From assembly GCA_026874595.1 (NCBI GenBank), contig CM049314.1, positions 79,347,300 to 79,411,299 on the forward strand: 64,000 nucleotides of DNA. The letters are read 5' to 3'. Source of the DNA: Sipunculus nudus. Taxonomy: Eukaryota > Annelida > Sipuncula > Golfingiida > Sipunculidae. The notes below the pieces were generated by a model, which made no database searches, was not told the DNA's origin, and saw only the letters and a program-made list of their open reading frames with translations. Made by a program: the position numbers and the translations under genes. Positions 10,833 through 20,961 of this stretch are shown piece by piece. Position 1 is the stretch's first letter, and every line of letters starts with the position of its first letter.

Positions 10833-13800
10833 ATGGATTTTTTTAATCCTTTTGCATATTTTACCTCAATTTTTCTACAGTTTTGCACCATATTCGACAG
10901 AAAAAGATTCCCGGGAAGTAGAATAACACATTATTTCTTAAGAAAATGTATGCAAAAAGGATTTATCAAGACACAGTTCCTTTGCTTAAAGTCTGCCTAC
11001 GCTTTGCTTATGCTTTGCTTACGATGAAAACACCAAACAATTTAAGCATTTTTCTATAAATATATACGAATATAACCCATAGGGACACAGACTGCTTCCC
11101 TGGCTATATAATTGCACCTGTCAGTGAAGGTGAGTCTAAAATTTAAGGGTAAAATCGTTTAAGCAAAATCAGAAATAGAAAATTCGGATACTTTATAAAA
11201 GTAACGTTGTGTATTTTAGTGACCCTTTTGCATATTTTACCTCAATTTTTCTACAGTTTTGCCCCATATTAGACAGAAATAGATTCCCGGGAAGTAGAAT
11301 ATTACATTATTTCTTCAAGAAATAGTTGCAAAAAGGATTAATTAAGACACAGCTCATTTGCTTACAGTTTGCTTATGCTTTGCTTACGATGAAAACACCA
11401 CACAATTTAAGCATTTTTCCACAAATACACACAAATATGACCCATAGGGACACAGACTGTTTACCTGTCTACAAAAAAATTCCTGTAAGTGATGAGGAAT
11501 CTAAATATTATGGGTAAAATTGTTCAGTCAAAACCACAATTATAAAAATCAGCTACTTTCATAATGCGAAATTATGGATTTTTTTAATCCTTTTACATAT
11601 TTTACCTCAATTTTTCTACAGTTTTGCACCATATTCGACAGAAAAAGATTCCCGGGAAGTAGAATAACACATTATTTCTTAAGAAAATGTATGCAAAAAG
11701 GATTTATCAAGACACAGTTCCTTTGCTTAAAGTCTGCCTACGCTTTGCTTATGCTTTGCTTACGATGAAAACACCACACAATTTAAGCATTTTTCTATAA
11801 ATATATACGAATATGACCCATAGGGACACAGACTGCTTCCCTGGCTATATAATTGCACGTGTCAGTGAAGGTGAATGTAAAATTTAAAGGTTAAATCGTT
11901 TAAGCAAAATCAGAAAGAGAAAATTCGGATACTTTATAAAAGTAACGTTGTGGATTTTTGTGACCCTTTTGAATATTTTACCTCGTTTTTTCTACAGTTT
12001 TACACCATATTCGACAGAACTATATTACAGGAAAGTAGAATAATACATTATTTCTTTAGAAAATAGATGTAAAAAGGATTTATCAAGACACAGTTCCTTT
12101 GCCTACAGTTTGCTTATTCTTTGCTTATGCTTTGCTTACGATGAAAACACCACACAATTTAAGCATTTTTCTATAAATATATACGAATATGACCCATAGG
12201 GACACAGACTGCTTCCCTGGCTATATAATTGCACGTGTCAGTGAAGGTGAATGTAAATTTAAAGGTTAAATCGTTTAAGCAAAATCAGAAATAGAAAATT
12301 CGGATACTTTATAAAAGTAACGTTGTGGATTTTTGTGACCCTTTTGAATATTTTACCTCGTTTTTTCTACAGTTTTACACCATATTCGACAGAACTATAT
12401 TACAGGAAAGTAGAATAATACATTATTTCTTTAGAAAATAGATGTAAAAAGGATTTATCAAGACACAGTTCCTTTGCCTACAGTTTGCTTATTCTTTGCT
12501 TATGCTTTGCTTACGATGAAAACACCACACAATTTAAGCATTTTTCCACAAATACACACAAATATGACCCATAGGGGCACAGACTGTTTACCTGGCAACA
12601 AAATGGTTACTGTTTGTGATCAGGAATCTAAATATTAAGGGTAAAATTGTTCAATCAAAACCACAATTATAAAAATCCGCTACTTTCTTAAAATGACATT
12701 ATGGATTCTTTTATCCTTTTGCATATTTTACCTCAATTTTTCAACAGTTTTGCACCATATTCGACAGAAATAGATTCTCTGAATGTCGAATAATACATTA
12801 TTTCTTTAGAAAATAGATGTAAAAAGGATTTATCAAGACACAGTTCCTTTGCTTACAGTTTGCTTACGCTTTGCTTATGCTTTGCTTACGGTGAAAACAC
12901 CTCAAAACTGACGCATTTTTCTATAAATATATACAAATATGACCCATACGGACACAGACTGGTTCCATGGCTATATAATTGCACCTGTCAGTGAAGGTGA
13001 ATCTAAAAATTAAGGGTCAAATCGTTTAAGCAAAATCAGATATAGAAAATTCAGATACTTTAAAAAAGTAACATTGTGGATTTTTGTGACCCTTTTGAAT
13101 ATTTTACTTCAATTTTGCTACAGTTTTGCACCATGTTCGACAGAAATAGACACCCGGGAAGAAGAGTAATTCATTATTTCTTAAGGAATAAGTTGCAAAA
13201 AGGATTTATGATGACACAGTTCCTTTGCTTACAGTTTGCTTACAGTTTGCTTATGCTTTGCTTACGATGAAAACACCACACAATTTAAGCATTTTTCCAC
13301 AAATACACACAAATATGACCCATAGGGCACAGACTGTTTACCTGGCTAAAAATAGTTCCTGTTAGTGATCAGAAATCTAAATATTAAGGGCAAAATTGTT
13401 CAATCAAAACCACAATTATAAAAATCCGCTACTTTCTTAAAGTCACATCATGAATTTTTGTGATCCTTTTGCATATTTCATCTCAATTTTCTACAGTTTT
13501 GCACCATATTCGACAGAAATAGATTACCTGAATGTCAAATAATACATTATTTCTTGAGAAAATAGTTGCAAAAACAATTTATCAAGACACAGTTCCTTTG
13601 CTTACAGTTTGCTTACGCTTTGCTTATGCTTTGCTTATGCTTTGCTTACGATTAAAACACCACACAGTTTAAGCATTTTTCAATAAATATATACGAATAT
13701 AACCCATAGGGACACAGACTGCTTCCATGGCTATATAATTGCACCTGTCAGTGAAGGTGAATGTAAAATTTAAAGGTTAAATCGTTTAAGCAAAATCAGA

Positions 13801-16454
13801 AAGAGAAAATTCGGATACTTTATAAAAGTAACGTTGTGGATTTTTGTGACCCTTTTGAATATTTTACCTCGTTTTTTCTACAGTTTTACACCATATTCGA
13901 CAGAACTATATTACAGGAAAGTAGAATAATACATTATTTCTTTAGAAAATAGATGTAAAAAGGATTTATCAAGACACAGTTCCTTTGCCTACAGTTTGCT
14001 TATTCTTTGCTTATGCTTTGCTTACGATAAAAACACCACACAATTTAAGCATTTTTCCACAAATACACACAAATATAACCCATGGGGACACAGACTGTTT
14101 ACCTGGCTACAAAATAGTTCATGTTAGTGATCAGGAATCTAAATATTAAGGGTAAAATTGTTCAATCAAATTCAGAAATAGAAAATTCTGAAACGTTATA
14201 AGAGTGACATTGTGGATTTTTGTGAACCTTTTGCATATTTTACCTCAATTTTTCTACAGTTTTGCAGCGTTTTCGACAGAAATAGATTCCCGGGAAGTAG
14301 AATAATACATTATTTCTTCAGAAAATAGTTGCAAAAAGGATAGTTCAAGATACAGTTCCTTTGCTTACAGTTTGCTTATTCTTTGCTTATGCTTTGCTTA
14401 CGATGAAAACACCACACAATTAAAGCATTTTTCTACAAATACACAAAAATATGAACCATAGGGACACAGACTGGTTACCTGACTACAAAATAGTTCCCGT
14501 TAGTGATCAGGAATCAAAATATTAAGGGCAAAATTGTTCAATCAAATTCAGAAATAGAAAATTCTGAAACGTTTTAGAGTGACATTGTGGATTTTTGTGA
14601 ACCTTTAGCATATTTTACCTCAATTTTTCTACAGTTTTGCAGCGTTTTCGACAGAAATAGATTCCCGGGAAGTAGAATAATACATTATTTCTTCAGAAAA
14701 TAGATGCAAAAAGGATTTATCAAGACAAAGTTCTTTTGCTTACAGTTTGCTTATTCTTTGCTTATGCTTTGCTTACGATGAAAACACCACACAATTTAAG
14801 CATTTTTCCACAAATACACACAAATATGACCCATAGGGACACAGACTGTTTACCTGTCTACAAAAAAGTTCCTGTAAGTGATGAGGAATCTAAATATTAT
14901 GGGTAAAATTGTTCAGTCAAAACCACAATTATAAAAATCCGCTACTTTCATAATGCGAAATTATGGATTTTTTTAATCCTTTTGCATATTTTACCTCAAT
15001 TTTTCTACAGTTTTGCACCATATTCGACAGAAAAAGATTCCCGGGAAGTAGAATAACACATTATTTCTTAAGAAAATGTATGCAAAAAGGATTTATCAAG
15101 ACACAGTTCCTTTGCTTAAAGTCTGCCTACGCTTTGCTTATGCTTTGCTTACGATGAAAACACCAAACAATTTAAGCATTTTTCTATAAATATATACGAA
15201 TATAACCCATAGGGACACAGACTGCTTCCATGGCTATATAATTGCACCTGTCAGTGAAGGTGAGTCTAAAATTTAAGGGTAAAATCGTTTAAGCAAAATC
15301 AGAAATAGAAAATTCCGATACTTTATAAAAGTAACGTTGTGGATTTAAGTGACCCTTTTGCATATTTTACCTCAATTTTTCTACAGTTTTGCCCCATATT
15401 AGACAGAAATAGATTCCCGGGAAGTAGAATAATACATTATTTCTTCAAGAAATAGTTGCAAAAAGGATTAATTAAGACACAGCTCATTTGAATACAGTTT
15501 GCTTATGCTTTGCTTACGATGAAAACACCACACAATTTAAGCATTATTCTACAAATACACACAAATATAACCCATGGGGACACAGACTGTTTACCTGGCT
15601 ACAAAATAGTTCCTGTTAGTGATCAGGAATCTAAATATTAAGGGTAAAATTGTTCAATCAAATTCAGAAATAGAAAATTCTGAAACGTTATAAGAGTGAC
15701 ATTGTGGATTTTTGTGAACCTTTTGCATATTTTACCTCAATTTTTCTACAGTTTTGCAGCGTTTTCGACAGAAATAGATTCCCGGGAAGTAGAATAATAC
15801 ATTATTTCTTCAGAAAATAGTTGCAAAAAGGATAGTTCAAGATACAGTTCCTTTGCTTACAGTTTGCTTATTCTTTGTTTATGCTTTGCTTATGATGAAA
15901 ACACCACACAATTTAAGCATTTTTCTACAAATACACAAAAATATGAACCATAGGGACACAGACTGGTTACCTGACTACAAAATAGTTCCCGTTAGTGATC
16001 AGGAATCAAAATATTAAGGGCAAAATTGTTCAATCAAATTCAGAAATAGAAAATTCTGAAACGTTTTAGAGTGACATTGTGGATTTTTGTGAACCTTTAG
16101 CATATTTTACCTCAATTTTTCTACAGTTTTGCAGCGTTTTCGACAGAAATAGATTCCCGGGAAGTAGAATAATACATTATTTCTTCAGAAAATAGATGCA
16201 AAAAGGATTTATCAAGACACATTTCTTTTGCTTACAGTTTGCTTATTCTTTGCTTATGCTTTGCTTACGATGAAAACACCACACAATTTAAGCATTTTTC
16301 CACAAATACACACAAATATGACCCATAGGGACACAGACTGTTTACCTGTCTACAAAAAAATTCCTGTAAGTGATGAGGAATCTAAATATTATGGGTAAAA
16401 TTGTTCAGTCAAAACCACAATTATAAAAATCCGCTACTTTCATAATGCGAAATT
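10833..16454 (+). repeat. 15-monomer HOR, copy 2 (5622 bp)
   Basis: This is a near-identical tandem copy of the preceding 5622 bp. One difference I can point to is in its C monomer, where GGATTTATGATGAC near 13212 replaces GGATTTATGAAGAC of copy 1. Shared peculiarities such as the chimeric I/G (11209) and A/H (11950) units show that duplication occurred after those chimeras formed. Confidence 0.92.
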
Positions 16455-16830
16455 ATGGATTTTTTTAATCCTTTTGCATATTTTACCTCAATTTTTCTAC
16501 AGTTTTGCACCATATTCGACAGAAAAAGATTCCCGGGAAGTAGAATAACACATTATTTCTTAAGAAAATGTATGCAAAAAGGATTTATCAAGACACAGTT
16601 CCTTTGCTTAAAGTCTGCCTACGCTTTGCTTATGCTTTGCTTACGATGAAAACACCACACAATTTAAGCATTTTTCTATAAATATATACGAATATGACCC
16701 ATAGGGACACAGACTGCTTCCCTGGCTATATAATTGCACGTGTCAGTGAAGGTGAATGTAAAATTTAAAGGTTAAATCGTTTAAGCAAAATCAGAAAGAG
16801 AAAATTCGGATACTTTATAAAAGTAACGTT
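16455..16830 (+). repeat. Reference monomer H1 (376 bp)
   Basis: Diagnostic bases are ATGGATTTTTTTAATCC, GACAGAAAAAGATTCCCGGG, TTTCTTAAGAAAATG, TTAAAGTCTGCC, and a tail with CTATATAATTGCACGTG and AAATTTAAAGGTTAAATCG. It is followed by A. It carries four 11-bp units, the second degenerate (TCTGCCTACGC). Confidence 0.85.
16726..16734 (+). promoter_or_regulatory. TATA-like motif in H tail (weak)
   Basis: CTATATAAT occurs at the same place in H, B and D tails. It could support satellite transcription, but AT-rich DNA yields such motifs by chance and no linked promoter element is visible. Confidence 0.15.
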
Positions 16831-17206
16831 GTCGATTTTTGTGACCCTTTTGAATATTTTACCTCGTTTTTTCTACAGTTTTACACCATATTCGACAGAA
16901 CTATATTACAGGAAAGTAGAATAATACATTATTTCTTTAGAAAATAGATGTAAAAAGGATTTATCAAGACACAGTTCCTTTGCCTACAGTTTGCTTATTC
17001 TTTGCTTATGCTTTGCTTACGATGAAAACACCACACAATTTAAGCATTTTTCCACAAATACACACAAATATGACCCATAGGGGCACAGACTGTTTACCTG
17101 GCAACAAAATGGTTACTGTTTGTGATCAGGAATCTAAATATTAAGGGTAAAATTGTTCAATCAAAACCACAATTATAAAAATCCGCTACTTTCTTAAAAT
17201 GACATT
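16831..17206 (+). repeat. Reference monomer A (376 bp)
   Basis: Diagnostic bases are GTGACCCTTTTGAATA, CCTCGTTTTTTCTACAG, TTTTACACC, ACTATATTACAGGAAAG, ATAGATGTAAAAAGG, and a tail GGGGCACAG...GGCAACAAAATGGTTAC. It lacks the CCCGGG site. This copy has GTCGATTT at the anchor, shared only with 45716. Confidence 0.85.
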
Positions 17207-17581
17207 ATGGATTCTTTTATCCTTTTGCATATTTTACCTCAATTTTTCAACAGTTTTGCACCATATTCGACAGAAATAGATTCTCTGAATGTCGAATAAT
17301 ACATTATTTCTTTAGAAAATAGATGTAAAAAGGATTTATCAAGACACAGTTCCTTTGCTTACAGTTTGCTTACGCTTTGCTTATGCTTTGCTTACGGTGA
17401 AAACACCTCAAAACTGACGCATTTTTCTATAAATATATACAAATATGACCCATAGGGACACAGACTGGTTCCATGGCTATATAATTGCACCTGTCAGTGA
17501 AGGTGAATCTAAAAATTAAGGGTAAAATCGTTTAAGCAAAATCAGATATAGAAAATTCAGATACTTTAAAAAAGTAACATT
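17207..17581 (+). repeat. Reference monomer B (375 bp)
   Basis: Diagnostic bases are ATGGATTCTTTTATCC, TTTTTCAACAG (other types have TCTACAG), GATTCTCTGAATGTCG, and a tail CCTCAAAACTGACGC with ATCAGATATAGAAAATTC. It has no CCCGGG site. Confidence 0.85.
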
Positions 17582-17955
17582 GTGGATTTTTGTGACCCTT
17601 TTGAATATTTTACTTCAATTTTGCTACAGTTTTGCACCATGTTCGACAGAAATAGACACCCGGGAAGAAGAGTAATTCATTATTTCTTAAGGAATAAGTT
17701 GCAAAAAGGATTTATGAAGACACAGTTCCTTTGCTTACAGTTTGCTTATTCTTTGCTTATGCTTTGCTTACGATGAAAACACCACACAATTTAAGCATTT
17801 TTCCACAAATACACACAAATATGACCCATAGGGCACAGACTGTTTACCTGGCTAAAAATAGTTCCTGTTAGTGATCAGGAATCTAAATATTAAGGGCAAA
17901 ATTGTTCAATCAAAACCACAATTATAAAAATCCGCTACTTTCTTAAAGTCACATC
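17582..17955 (+). repeat. Reference monomer C (374 bp)
   Basis: Diagnostic bases are ACTTCAATTTTGCTACAG, CACCATGTTCGACAG, ACACCCGGGAAGAAGAG, GGATTTATGAAGAC, and a tail with ATAGGGCACAG (one base shorter than A). It is the most distinctive type and the best marker for HOR spacing. Copies lie at 3335, 7454, 13076, 17582, 22089, 32612, 37102, 41972, 46467, 52111 and 61892. Confidence 0.87.
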
Positions 17956-18341
17956 ATGAATTTTTGTGATCCTTTTGCATATTTCATCTCAATTTTCTAC
18001 AGTTTTGCACCATATTCGACAGAAATAGATTACCTGAATGTCAAATAATACATTATTTCTTGAGAAAATAGTTGCAAAAACAATTTATCAAGACACAGTT
18101 CCTTTGCTTACAGTTTGCTTACGCTTTGCTTATGCTTTGCTTATGCTTTGCTTACGATTAAAACACCACACAGTTTAAGCATTTTTCAATAAATATATAC
18201 GAATATAACCCATAGGGACACAGACTGCTTCCATGGCTATATAATTGCACCTGTCAGTGAAGGTGAATGTAAAATTTAAAGGTTAAATCGTTTAAGCAAA
18301 ATCAGAAAGAGAAAATTCGGATACTTTATAAAAGTAACGTT
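17956..18341 (+). repeat. Reference monomer D (386 bp)
   Basis: Diagnostic bases are ATGAATTTTTGTGATCC, TTTCATCTCAATTTTC, GATTACCTGAATGTC, TTTCTTGAGAAAATAG, GCAAAAACAATTTATC and CGATTAAAACACC. It has five 11-bp units at 18103-18157, which accounts for its extra length. The D copies at 3709 and 37476 have four and are 375 bp. Confidence 0.87.
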
Positions 18342-18717
18342 GTGGATTTTTGTGACCCTTTTGAATATTTTACCTCGTTTTTTCTACAGTTTTACACCAT
18401 ATTCGACAGAACTATATTACAGGAAAGTAGAATAATACATTATTTCTTTAGAAAATAGATGTAAAAAGGATTTATCAAGACACAGTTCCTTTGCCTACAG
18501 TTTGCTTATTCTTTGCTTATGCTTTGCTTACGATAAAAACACCACACAATTTAAGCATTTTTCCACAAATACACACAAATATAACCCATGGGGACACAGA
18601 CTGTTTACCTGGCTACAAAATAGTTCATGTTAGTGATCAGGAATCTAAATATTAAGGGTAAAATTGTTCAATCAAATTCAGAAATAGAAAATTCTGAAAC
18701 GTTATAAGAGTGACATT
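18342..18717 (+). repeat. Reference monomer E (376 bp)
   Basis: The head is indistinguishable from A (CCTCGTTTTTTC, ACTATATTACAGG). The tail is I-like, with CGATAAAAACACC, ATATAACCCATGGGGACACAG and TAGTTCATG. E may itself be an old A/I fusion. It always precedes F1. Confidence 0.8.
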
Positions 18718-19093
18718 GATGATTTTTGTGAACCTTTTGCATATTTTACCTCAATTTTTCTACAGTTTTGCAGCGTTTTCGACAGAAATAGATTCCCGGG
18801 AAGTAGAATAATACATTATTTCTTCAGAAAATAGTTGCAAAAAGGATAGTTCAAGATACAGTTCCTTTGCTTACAGTTTGCTTATTCTTTGCTTATGCTT
18901 TGCTTACGATGAAAACACCACACAATTAAAGCATTTTTCTACAAATACACAAAAAATATGAACCATAGGGACACAGACTGGTTACCTGACTACAAAATAC
19001 TTCCCGTTAGTGATCAGGAATCAAAATATTAAGGGCAAAATTGTTCAATCAAATTCAGAAATAGAAAATTCTGAAACGTTTTAGAGTGACATT
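18718..19093 (+). repeat. Reference monomer F1 (376 bp)
   Basis: Diagnostic bases are GTGAACCTTTTGCAT, GCAGCGTTTTCG, GGATAGTTCAAGATACAG, CACAATTAAAGC and AATACTTCCCG. This copy has GATGATTT at the anchor. That variant recurs at 47603 and 48741, which identifies both as descendants of this position. Confidence 0.83.
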
Positions 19094-19469
19094 GTGGATT
19101 TTTGTGAACCTTTAGCATATTTTACCTCAATTTTTCTACAGTTTTGCAGCGTTTTCGACAGAAATAGATTCCCGGGAAGTAGAATAATACATTATTTCTT
19201 CAGAAAATAGATGCAAAAAGGATTTATCAAGACAAAGTTCTTTTGCTTACAGTTTGCTTATTCTTTGCTTATGCTTTGCTTACGATGAAAACACCACACA
19301 ATTTAAGCATTTTTCCACAAATACACACAAATATGACCCATAGGGACACAGACTGTTTACCTGTCTACAAAAAAGTTCCTGTAAGTGATGAGGAATCTAA
19401 ATATTATGGGTAAAATTGTTCAGTCAAAACCACAATTATAAAAATCCGCTACTTTCATAATGCGAAATT
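19094..19469 (+). repeat. Reference monomer G1 (376 bp)
   Basis: Diagnostic bases are GTGAACCTTTAGCAT, GACAAAGTTCTTTTG, and a tail TACCTGTCTACAAAAAAG, GTAAGTGATGAGG, ATTATGGGT and CATAATGCGAAATT before the next H. Confidence 0.83.
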
Positions 19470-19845
19470 ATGGATTTTTTTAATCCTTTTGCATATTTTA
19501 CCTCAATTTTTCTACAGTTTTGCACCATATTCGACAGAAAAAGATTCCCGGGAAGTAGAATAACACATTATTTCTTAAGAAAATGTATGCAAAAAGGATT
19601 TATCAAGACACAGTTCCTTTGCTTAAAGTCTGCCTACGCTTTGCTTATGCTTTGCTTACGATGAAAACACCAAACAATTTAAGCATTTTTCTATAAATAT
19701 ATACGAATATAACCCATAGGGACACAGACTGCTTCCATGGCTATATAATTGCACCTGTCAGTGAAGGTGAGTCTAAAATTTAAGGGTAAAATCGTTTAAG
19801 CAAAATCAGAAATAGAAAATTCCGATACTTTATAAAAGTAACGTT
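19470..19845 (+). repeat. Reference monomer H2 (376 bp)
   Basis: The head and body are as H1. It differs in CACCAAACAATTT, ATATAACCC, CTTCCATGGC, GCACCTGTCAG and GAAGGTGAGTCTAAAA. It is followed by I. Confidence 0.83.
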
Positions 19846-20210
19846 GTGGATTTTAGTGACCCTTTTGCATATTTTACCTCAATTTTTCTACAGTTTTGCC
19901 CCATATTAGACAGAAATAGATTCCCGGGAAGTAGAATAATACATTATTTCTTCAAGAAATAGTTGCAAAAAGGATTAATTAAGACACAGCTCATTTGAAT
20001 ACAGTTTGCTTATGCTTTGCTTACGATGAAAACACCACACAATTTAAGCATTATTCTACAAATACACACAAATATAACCCATGGGGACACAGACTGTTTA
20101 CCTGGCTACAAAATAGTTCCTGTTAGTGATCAGGAATCTAAATATTAAGGGTAAAATTGTTCAATCAAATTCAGAAATAGAAAATTCTGAAACGTTATAA
20201 GAGTGACATT
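19846..20210 (+). repeat. Reference monomer I (365 bp)
   Basis: Diagnostic bases are GATTTTAGTGACCC, CCCCATATTAGAC (TTCG of other types is TTAG), GGATTAATTAAGACACAGC and a tail CCCATGGGGACACAG. It is 11 bp shorter than its neighbours because it has three 11-bp units. Confidence 0.85.
19945..19961. repeat. Interrupted palindrome in monomer I (8-bp arms)
   Basis: TATTTCTT-C-AAGAAATA: two 8-bp complementary arms around one central base. This is the I-type version of the dyad found at the same place in every monomer. Confidence 0.85.
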
Positions 20211-20585
20211 GTGGATTTTTGTGAACCTTTTGCATATTTTACCTCAATTTTTCTACAGTTTTGCAGCGTTTTCGACAGAAATAGATTCCCGGGAAGTAGA
20301 ATAATACATTATTTCTTCAGAAAATAGTTGCAAAAAGGAGAGTTCAAGATACAGTTCCTTTGCTTACAGTTTGCTTATTCTTTGCTTATGCTTTGCTTAC
20401 GATGAAAACACCACACAATTTAAGCATTTTTCTACAAATACACAAAAATATGAACCATAGGGACACAGACTGGTTACCTGACTACAAAATAGTTCCCGTT
20501 AGTGATCAGGAATCAAAATATTAAGGGCAAAATTGTTCAATCAAATTCAGAAATAGAAAATTCTGAAACGTTTTAGAGTGACATT
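20211..20585 (+). repeat. Reference monomer F2 (375 bp)
   Basis: The head is F (GCAGCGTTTTCG). It differs from F1 by CACAATTTAAGC and TAGTTCCCG, and in this copy by GGAGAGTTCAAG. Other F2 copies (10082, 15704, 44589) have TTTGTTTATGC and TTATGATG in the 11-bp tract. Confidence 0.82.
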
Positions 20586-20961
20586 GTGGATTTTTGTGAA
20601 CCTTTAGCATATTTTACCTCAATTTTTCTACAGTTTTGCAGCGTTTTCGACAGAAATAGATTCCCGGGAAGTAGAATAATACATTATTTCTTCAGAAAAT
20701 AGATGCAAAAAGGATTTATCAAGACACATTTCTTTTGCTTACAGTTTGCTTATTCTTTGCTTATGCTTTGCTTACGATGAAAACACCACACAATTTAAGC
20801 ATTTTTCCACAAATACACACAAATATGACCCATAGGGACACAGACTGTTTACCTGTCTACAAAAAAGTTCCTGTAAGTGATGAGGAATCTAAATATTATG
20901 GGTAAAATTGTTCAGTCAAAACCACAATTATAAAAATCCGCTACTTTCATAATGCGAAATT
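20586..20961 (+). repeat. Reference monomer G2 (376 bp)
   Basis: As G1 but with GACACATTTCTTTTG (G1 has GACAAAGTTC). It leads into the next H1. Confidence 0.82.

Larger units (their letters stand above)
16455..20961 (+). repeat. Canonical 12-monomer HOR (~4.5 kb)
   Basis: The order is H1-A-B-C-D-E-F1-G1-H2-I-F2-G2, with anchors at 16455, 16831, 17207, 17582, 17956, 18342, 18718, 19094, 19470, 19846, 20211 and 20586. No chimeric unit is present and most other blocks can be derived from this order, so I use it as the reference. C-to-C spacing to the next block is 4507 bp, and the preceding C-to-C spacing (from 13076 to 17582) is 4506 bp. Confidence 0.9.

Noticed and set aside
16726-16734. CTATATAAT as a true promoter
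   Set aside because: The sequence is so AT-rich that TATA-like strings are expected; no start element or transcript evidence is available. Kept only as a low-confidence site.
16455-20961. Transposon or integron cassette array
   Set aside because: No terminal inverted repeats, target-site duplications, transposase, reverse transcriptase or integrase frame is seen on either strand.
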